From Candidatus Woesearchaeota archaeon (GTDB taxonomy: Archaea > Nanoarchaeota > Nanoarchaeia > Woesearchaeales > UBA11576), in NCBI GenBank assembly GCA_013331125.1, contig DUGW01000112.1, positions 5,657-14,592 of the forward strand: a stretch of DNA of 8,936 bases, read 5' to 3'. The notes beneath the pieces are model-generated. The model made no database searches and was not told the DNA's origin. It saw nothing but the letters and a program-made list of their open reading frames with translations. Below, one piece after another: positions 4,459 to 8,936 of the stretch. The stretch's first letter is position 1. Each line of letters begins with the position of its first letter. The translations under genes were made by a program, and so were the position numbers.

Positions 4459-7400
4459 ATGAACGACATCGGGAACTATAATTTCAAGGCTGCTGAAGAA
4501 GGCACTATCAAGTTCTGGGAAGATAATAAGGTCTACCAGAAGGCTAAGGCCAAGGGCAAGGGTAAGAAACCTTTCTTCTTCATCCAGGGCCCTCCGTACA
4601 CCTCTGGTAAGCTCCATATGGGTCATGCCTGGAACAATTCCCTGAAAGACATGGTCCTTAGGTACAAGCGTATGCGTGGTTTTGACGTGTTTGACCGCGC
4701 TGCCTATGACATGCATGGTCTTCCTACTGAGCGCAAGGTCGCTGCTCTCCACAAGCTTGACATGAAAGAGGATATCCTCAAGTTCGGTGTCGAGAAGTTC
4801 GTCAAGGAATGCATCAAGTGGAGCCTTGAGAAGGCTGATGACATGAACAAGGACCTTTGGCGTACCGGTGTCTGGATGGATTATTCTGATTATGCCAAGC
4901 CTATCGATAATTCCTATATCGAGGGTGAGTGGTTCCTTATCAAGAAGGCCCATGAGAAAGGGAGGCTATACGAGGGTCTGCGTACCATGTCCTGGTGTGC
5001 TTCCTGTCAGACTGCCATGGCCAAGCATGAGTGCGAGTACAAGGAGGTCAAAGAGCCTTCCATATTCGTCAAGTTCCCTGTCAAAGGCAAGGACAAAGAA
5101 TTCCTTATCATCTGGACCACCACTCCCTGGACCATCGCCTACAACCTGGCAATAATGGTCCATCCTGAATTGGACTACGTGAAGGCAAAGGTCGGCGACG
5201 AGATATGGATCCTTGCCAAGCAGCTGGCTGCTCCTGTCATCCAGACTTTCACTGATTACACTCTTGAAGTACTTGACGAGTTCAAAGGCGCTGACCTCGA
5301 AGGTCTTGAATACACCCATCCATGGGACAATAAGTGGAATCATTACAAGGAGATCAAGGCGCAGCATCCTAAGGCTCATACTGTCCTACTCTCTTCAGAA
5401 TATGTCAACCTCTCTGCAGGTTCCGGCCTTGTGCATTGTGCCCCTGGCTGTGGTCCTGAGGATTATGAGGTCGGTTACGCCAACAACATCCCTGCTTTCA
5501 ACAACCTCCGTGAGGACGGTGTCTTCCCTGAGGATATGGGTGAGTTTGCAGGGCTGAAAGCCAAGAAAGATGATCTTAAGTTTGTCGAGGCCATGAAGAA
5601 GGATGGTATCCTCGTCGCTACCACTGAGGTCGAGCATGATTATGCCCATTGCGAGCGCTGCCATAACCCTGTCGTCTTCCGTACGACAAAGCAGTGGTTC
5701 TTCAAGGTCGAGGATCTGAAGGAGCGTATGCTCAAGGCCAATGAGAAGATACATTGGGTGCCTGACTCTGCAGGCCGTGCCATGCATGGCTGGCTTGACC
5801 ATCTGCGTGATAACTCCATCACCAAGCAGCGTTATTGGGGCACTCCTGTCCCTATCTGGAAATGTCCTACCTGTGATAAGTATGAGGTCATCGGTTCTGC
5901 TCTTGAGCTGAAGGAGAAGGCAGGCCATTGTCCTGAGAATCTCCACAAGCCCTGGATCGATGATGTCAAGATCAGCTGTGACTGCGGTGACATGATGCAT
6001 CGTCTCCCTGACATCCTTGATGTCTGGATAGATGCCGGTACTCTTTCCTGGAATATCCTTAATTATCCAAGTGACAAGGAGTTGTTTGAGAAACTTTACC
6101 CTGCTGATTTCATCCTTGAGGCCAAGGAGCAGGTCAGGGGTTGGTTCAACCTCCTGCTGGTCACCTCTTATCTCGCTTTTGACAAGCCTTCTTTCAAGGC
6201 TTGCTATGTCCATGGCATGCTCACTGATGTTGGCGTCAACAAGATGTCCAAGTCTTTGGGTAATGTCATCTCTCCTTATGAGCTGATCGACAAGCACGGC
6301 GCTGATACCCTGAGGTATTACATGATGGCCACCACTGCCGGCGAGGATGTGAATTTCTCCTGGGAAGAGGCCAAGCTTAGGAACAGGAATCTCGGCGTCC
6401 TCTGGAATATGCATAAATATCTGATAGAGAGGGGCCGTCTGAACGGTTTCGGCCTTAAGGATGCCAAGGATCTCTCGAAGATCGATGACGTCGAGCGTTA
6501 CATGCTCTCGAAGACCCATTCCACTCTTCAGAAGGTCACCTCTCTCATGGAGGTCTACCATCTTGATGAGGTCCCTTCGCTTGTCGCTGATCTTTTCCTT
6601 GAGCTTTCAAGGACCTATATCCAGCTGACTAGGGATAAGTCCTCTTCAGAATCCATAGATGAGCGCAGGGCTGTGTTCGCCACTATCTATAACTCGCTCA
6701 TGGAGAGCATCAAGATGTTCTCTGTTGTCTGTCCTTTCATAACTGATGCTATCTATCAGAACCTCAGGTCTGAGTATGGCCTTGAGGCTGAGAGTATCCA
6801 CCTGACTGATTGGTCTGAACCAGTCTCTTCACTTATCGACACTGCGTTGGAGAGTAGGTTTGAGCATGCTAAGTCCTGCATACAGGCTGTGCTTGCTGCC
6901 AGGGAGAAGGCCCAGTTGGGTGTCCGCTGGCCTGTCGGTGATGTCATGGTCGTGACTAAGGATGATGATGCCAAGCAGGGCATCGAGCATTTCGCTGGTC
7001 TGATCAAGGTCCAGACGAATGTGAAGAACCTCACTGTCGCTCCTTTGTTCAAGGATGTGAGGGTGACTGCCAAGCCTGACTATGCCAAGATCGGTCCTGA
7101 GTTCGGTGACAGGTCTGCCAGCATAATCGCCAAGCTCTCTCTGGTATCTCCTGAGAGCATCCTCGGCAAGATTGAGTCTGATGGTAAGTATATCCTTGAT
7201 GCTGATGGTGAGAAGGTCGAGATCCTGAAGAAGCATCTTATAGTCAAGCGTGAGGTGCCTGAGCATTTCGTCGAGTCTGAGATGCGCGGTGGTTTCACCT
7301 ATCTTGATAAGAGGCGTTCTGATGAGCTTGACAATGAGGGCTTTGCCCGTGAGCTCATGCGCAGGATCCAGTCCATGAGGAAGGAGTTCAGTCTTGTCAA

Positions 7401-7599
7401 GACTGACCGTATCTCTGCCTATGTGAAGGTCAGCGGTGATCTTGCTCCCAGGCTGAAGTCCTGGACTGATGCTGTCAAGGATAAGGTCGGTGCCTCTCAG
7501 CTGGTCATAAGCGCGAATGAGCCTGGCAGGATGCATCAGCATAGGTCCAAGTTCAAGATCAAGGACCAGGAGCTCGTCGTGGATTTCGACAAGCTGTGA
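4459..7599 (+). CDS. ileS: Isoleucyl-tRNA synthetase
   Basis: This 1046-residue class I aminoacyl-tRNA synthetase charges tRNA-Ile with isoleucine in the cytoplasm. The catalytic domain opens with GPPYTSG (44-50) and HMGH (53-56), the HIGH motif; KMSKS is at 595-599 (NKMSKSLGN). DMHGLPTE soon after HMGH is typical of archaeal and eukaryotic-type IleRS. The editing (CP1) domain is marked by WTTTPWT (219-225). Cysteine pairs at C398/C401, C469/C472 and C507/C509 suggest zinc-binding knuckles. The anticodon-binding helical domain starts near WNMHKYL, after KMSKS. Length and order are complete, with no frameshift or missing motif. The start at 4459 fits the TATA spacing. Codons favour CGT, ATC, CCT and GTC, consistent with good expression, and TTA, CTA and TCA are scarce, which leaves long antisense open frames. 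Confidence 0.97.
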   Translation: MNDIGNYNFKAAEEGTIKFWEDNKVYQKAKAKGKGKKPFFFIQGPPYTSGKLHMGHAWNNSLKDMVLRYKRMRGFDVFDRAAYDMHGLPTERKVAALHKLDMKEDILKFGVEKFVKECIKWSLEKADDMNKDLWRTGVWMDYSDYAKPIDNSYIEGEWFLIKKAHEKGRLYEGLRTMSWCASCQTAMAKHECEYKEVKEPSIFVKFPVKGKDKEFLIIWTTTPWTIAYNLAIMVHPELDYVKAKVGDEIWILAKQLAAPVIQTFTDYTLEVLDEFKGADLEGLEYTHPWDNKWNHYKEIKAQHPKAHTVLLSSEYVNLSAGSGLVHCAPGCGPEDYEVGYANNIPAFNNLREDGVFPEDMGEFAGLKAKKDDLKFVEAMKKDGILVATTEVEHDYAHCERCHNPVVFRTTKQWFFKVEDLKERMLKANEKIHWVPDSAGRAMHGWLDHLRDNSITKQRYWGTPVPIWKCPTCDKYEVIGSALELKEKAGHCPENLHKPWIDDVKISCDCGDMMHRLPDILDVWIDAGTLSWNILNYPSDKELFEKLYPADFILEAKEQVRGWFNLLLVTSYLAFDKPSFKACYVHGMLTDVGVNKMSKSLGNVISPYELIDKHGADTLRYYMMATTAGEDVNFSWEEAKLRNRNLGVLWNMHKYLIERGRLNGFGLKDAKDLSKIDDVERYMLSKTHSTLQKVTSLMEVYHLDEVPSLVADLFLELSRTYIQLTRDKSSSESIDERRAVFATIYNSLMESIKMFSVVCPFITDAIYQNLRSEYGLEAESIHLTDWSEPVSSLIDTALESRFEHAKSCIQAVLAAREKAQLGVRWPVGDVMVVTKDDDAKQGIEHFAGLIKVQTNVKNLTVAPLFKDVRVTAKPDYAKIGPEFGDRSASIIAKLSLVSPESILGKIESDGKYILDADGEKVEILKKHLIVKREVPEHFVESEMRGGFTYLDKRRSDELDNEGFARELMRRIQSMRKEFSLVKTDRISAYVKVSGDLAPRLKSWTDAVKDKVGASQLVISANEPGRMHQHRSKFKIKDQELVVDFDKL

Positions 7600-7628
7600 T
7601 ATCTTCATTATTTCTCTTTCATCCCTTA

Positions 7629-7634
7629 TTTTTT
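7629..7634 (+). terminator. U-tract terminator candidate after ileS
   Basis: A T6 run lies about 30 nt past the ileS stop in a strongly pyrimidine-rich stretch (roughly 7605-7680). Archaeal RNA polymerase terminates at such U-tracts without needing a hairpin. Confidence 0.45.
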
Positions 7635-7774
7635 CTTCTCTTGTCCCTTAAGGTGGATTAATCCTTCTCTGTTTTAAATCGTTAAATACTCTTTTCTATC
7701 CATGGAAATATACTTTCAGAAATACACTCATCATGAACCAAATATTTATTAAGTTGCGCCGACGCCCAGGATTT

Positions 7775-7800
7775 GAAAAAGGGGTGAATACCCTATTTTT
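7775..7800. terminator. Symmetric, possibly bidirectional hairpin terminator
   Basis: GGGT and ACCC pair around a GAAT loop, extended by a G-U pair, one A-A mismatch and four A-T pairs. The right side ends in T5 on the plus strand and the left side in T5 on the minus strand. It lies between two convergent genes, so it could stop transcripts from both. A minimal 4-bp GC-rich core makes this moderate evidence. Confidence 0.45.
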
Positions 7801-7863
7801 CTTTGATTTTCTCGTCGAGAATTTAGCGATCATTCGTCACTGCTTGATTAATCTGTGTGTTCG

Positions 7864-8562
7864 TCACTTGAACATCATGATTTCTTTGTTGCTGAGTTTC
7901 CTGTGTGTCCCTCTCCTGAGTTCTCCCAGGTCCAGGTTTCCTACCCTTGTCCTCATCAGCCTTGCGACATTGTATTCCATGGCTTTCATCATCCGCCGGA
8001 CGATCCTGTTCTTTCCTTCGTGTATTGTTATCTCTATCGTCTTCTTGTCTTCGCTTGCATACCTGACTTTTGCCGGTCTTGTCTCTGCCCCGAACTCGTC
8101 TATCCATACGCCTTTCTTCACCTTTTCCAGGTCTTCGTGTCTGAACTCCTTGTCGAGTGTCACCAGGTATGTCTTCTCTACCTCGTATCTTGGGTGCATC
8201 ACTTTGTTTGCCCAGTCTCCGTCATTCGTGAGCAGCAGCAGGCCTTCTGTCTTGTAATCCAACCGACCGCATGGTATCAGTCTTGTCTTGAACGGTAGGT
8301 ATGAGAATATCGTCTTCCTTCCTTTTGGGTCATCGAGTGTCGTCAGGCAGTCTACAGGTTTGTGGAACATCACATAGAGTTTCTTTCCCAGCTCCAGCTT
8401 CTTCCCATCGACTATTATGTTGTCTCTGTCAGGGTCTGCCTTATCCCCTAACCCGATCACCTTCCCGTTTACCTTGACCTTCCCCTCAGCGATGAGCTCC
8501 TCTGCCCTCCGCCTGGAAGTGATGCCTGCATTGGCGATTATCTTCTGGACTCTCTGTAGCAT
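7864..8562 (-). CDS. RsuA/RluB-family pseudouridine synthase
   Basis: The 232-residue enzyme converts a specific uridine in rRNA to pseudouridine. The N-terminal S4 RNA-binding domain (residues 1-48) shows QKIIANAGITSRRRAEELI and the VKVNG turn. The catalytic motif GRLDYKTEGLLLLTNDG (99-115) carries the nucleophile D102. Later family elements are KTYLV (130-134), HEGKNRIVRRMM (181-192) and the RTRVGNLDLGEL segment (204-215). Length matches the bacterial RluB/RsuA/RluE group, so 23S or 16S rRNA is the likely target, but the exact site cannot be told by eye. In an otherwise archaeal setting this bacterial-type enzyme is notable, though it recurs in DPANN genomes. The start at 8562 is 30 nt from a TATA box and the transcript is probably leaderless. 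It is divergent from a small membrane protein gene. Confidence 0.92.
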   Translation of the reverse strand: MLQRVQKIIANAGITSRRRAEELIAEGKVKVNGKVIGLGDKADPDRDNIIVDGKKLELGKKLYVMFHKPVDCLTTLDDPKGRKTIFSYLPFKTRLIPCGRLDYKTEGLLLLTNDGDWANKVMHPRYEVEKTYLVTLDKEFRHEDLEKVKKGVWIDEFGAETRPAKVRYASEDKKTIEITIHEGKNRIVRRMMKAMEYNVARLMRTRVGNLDLGELRRGTHRKLSNKEIMMFK

Positions 8563-8578
8563 ATTTTTACGGGAAATG

Positions 8579-8592
8579 TTTATAAATATAAA
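8579..8592. promoter_or_regulatory. Overlapping divergent TATA boxes
   Basis: TTTATA, two As, then TATAAA form an inverted repeat that supplies a TATA box on each strand. The plus box starts 31 nt before the ATG at 8610 and the minus box 30 nt before the ATG at 8562. Both genes would be leaderless and would compete for TBP at nearly the same position. Confidence 0.65.
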
Positions 8593-8609
8593 TCATTTGT
8601 TTCTCGATT

Positions 8610-8753
8610 ATGGACTATCTGACCATAGGGATAATAGCAGGCGTCGTCATCCTTGTCTGGCTTGCCCTCAAGGGCCTTCACTGGGCCAAGATGCTTCTTC
8701 TTGCAGGTATCCTCGGTACTGCTGCCTATTTCGCGTATAAGTTCTTCTTCTAG
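8610..8753 (+). CDS. Small two-helix membrane protein, 47 residues
   Basis: The frame encodes 47 residues from ATG to TAG. It begins MDYLTIGIIAGVVILVWLAL, a clear transmembrane helix, then has a short basic linker (KGLHWAK, 21-27). A second hydrophobic helix (MLLLAGILGTAAYFAY, 28-43) follows, and the protein ends KFFF. The basic linker between the helices suggests a cytoplasmic loop and an N-out/C-out hairpin by the positive-inside rule. A TATA box at the leaderless distance upstream, codon style like ileS (GTC, ATC, CTT), and a T9 tract just after the stop support a real gene. No family is recognised and the function is unknown. It shares a divergent promoter with the pseudouridine synthase gene. 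Confidence 0.7.
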   Translation: MDYLTIGIIAGVVILVWLALKGLHWAKMLLLAGILGTAAYFAYKFFF

Positions 8754-8776
8754 GCTCCAGCGCTCTTGTCAATATC

Positions 8777-8785
8777 TTTTTTTTT
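8777..8785 (+). terminator. T9 terminator after the small membrane protein gene
   Basis: Nine consecutive Ts lie 24 nt past the TAG of the 47-residue gene and just before the stop codon of the convergent partial gene. No strong hairpin precedes them, which fits archaeal U-tract termination. Confidence 0.6.
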
Positions 8786-8792
8786 GGCAGAA

Positions 8793-8936
8793 TTATGGTG
8801 AATACTTGGCAGGCGCTATCTTGTCTTGTTCATTGCAGTACTCTTTGACAGGATAGAGGTTTGATTCTTCATTCACTGTCTTGAAGACGCATGGGTAATA
8901 GTTGTCTTCTGGCATGCATAGCAGGTCTGTGGTTAT
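8793..8936 (-). CDS. Unrecognised protein, C-terminal fragment (partial)
   Basis: The minus strand is open from the window edge for 47 residues to a TAA at 8793-8795. The fragment is hydrophilic, rich in Asp, Glu, Asn and Tyr, with three cysteines (in DLLCMPED, YYPCVF and KEYCNEQ). Spaced cysteines in a polar, tyrosine-rich tail could suggest an exported or metal-binding domain, but the N-terminus lies outside the window and no family is recognised. It converges on the small membrane protein gene with a 39-nt gap. No competing plus-strand gene explains the region better. Confidence 0.45.
   Translation of the reverse strand: MTTDLLCMPEDNYYPCVFKTVNEESNLYPVKEYCNEQDKIAPAKYSP

Larger units (their letters stand above)
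7600..7863. other. Convergent non-coding gap between ileS and the pseudouridine synthase gene
   Basis: I see no convincing gene in this gap. It holds a pyrimidine-rich stretch with T-runs, a TATA-like TTAAATAC near 7682 with no clear product behind it, a 22-nt string resembling a tRNA 3' end on the minus strand (7756-7777), and a symmetric hairpin (7775-7800). A plus-strand frame starting at 7733 runs on into the antisense of the synthase gene and looks spurious. Confidence 0.6.

Noticed and set aside
5395..6561. 388-residue open frame on the minus strand inside ileS
   Set aside because: It is antisense to a fully recognised IleRS. ileS rarely uses TTA, CTA or TCA, the complements of stop codons, so the antisense codon frame stays open. 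The translation has no recognisable domain.
6881..6900. Third copy of the 26-nt repeat inside ileS (GGCTGTGCTTGCTG)
   Set aside because: Only 14 bases match, and they encode normal IleRS residues (QAVLAA) in frame; this looks like chance.
6829..7608. 259-residue open frame on the minus strand at the 3' end of ileS
   Set aside because: Same cause as the other antisense frames in ileS; no promoter, domain or codon pattern supports it.
7756..7850. Complete tRNA gene on the minus strand
   Set aside because: No matching 5' acceptor strand, D-arm or anticodon arm could be found, and the 5' T-stem arm does not pair.
7733..8257. 174-residue plus-strand frame in the gap and antisense to the pseudouridine synthase gene
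   Set aside because: It is Ser/Leu/Phe-rich low-quality sequence that mostly mirrors the synthase gene, which has complete family motifs and a promoter on the other strand.

Overview
The window reads as chromosomal DNA from an archaeon, most likely a DPANN-type lineage (Woesearchaeota/Pacearchaeota-like). This placement is an inference. It rests on a TrmB-family regulator, an archaeal-style isoleucyl-tRNA synthetase (HMGH and DMHGLP signatures), TATA boxes instead of bacterial -35/-10 promoters, and five genes whose TATA box starts 30-31 nt before the start codon, which implies leaderless mRNAs. A bacterial-type RsuA/RluB pseudouridine synthase is also present, as is seen in some DPANN genomes.

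Layout, left to right. (1) 3-950 (+): a RecB/Cas4-like PD-(D/E)XK nuclease with cysteines that could hold an Fe-S cluster; its 5' end lies at the window edge. (2) 1065-1841 (+): a class I SAM-methyltransferase-like protein whose 3' end overlaps the convergent TrmB-like regulator by 35 bp. (3) 1807-2553 (-): the TrmB-like regulator. (4) 2554-2669: a compact divergent control region. Two back-to-back TATA boxes flank a perfect 9-bp inverted repeat. (5) 2670-3837 (+): a two-gene operon of a thymidylate-kinase-like P-loop kinase and a CYTH (triphosphate tunnel) protein. (6) 3906-4328 (+): a HIT-family nucleotide hydrolase/transferase. (7) 4459-7599 (+): a complete ileS. (8) 7600-7863: a non-coding convergent gap with U-tracts, a symmetric hairpin and a short tRNA-3'-end-like string. 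(9) 7864-8562 (-): the RsuA/RluB-family pseudouridine synthase. (10) 8610-8753 (+): a 47-residue two-helix membrane protein that shares an overlapping divergent promoter with the synthase gene. (11) 8793-8936 (-): the C-terminus of an unrecognised cysteine-containing protein.

Most genes are ordinary housekeeping genes. The most system-like segment is 1807-3837. A TrmB regulator, its probable palindromic operator, and a kinase plus CYTH protein form a compact unit. The same two catalytic domain types are fused in plant TTM1/TTM2, so a linked role in nucleotide or polyphosphate metabolism is plausible but unproven. A second unexplained feature is a 26-nt near-identical repeat (25/26) at the 3' ends of the nuclease and HIT genes. 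In both places its TAA is in frame with the upstream gene.

Codon style is mosaic. The nuclease, HIT and ileS genes favour CGT, ATC, CCT, CTT and GTC. The methyltransferase, regulator, kinase and CYTH genes use more AGA, ATA and A-ending codons.
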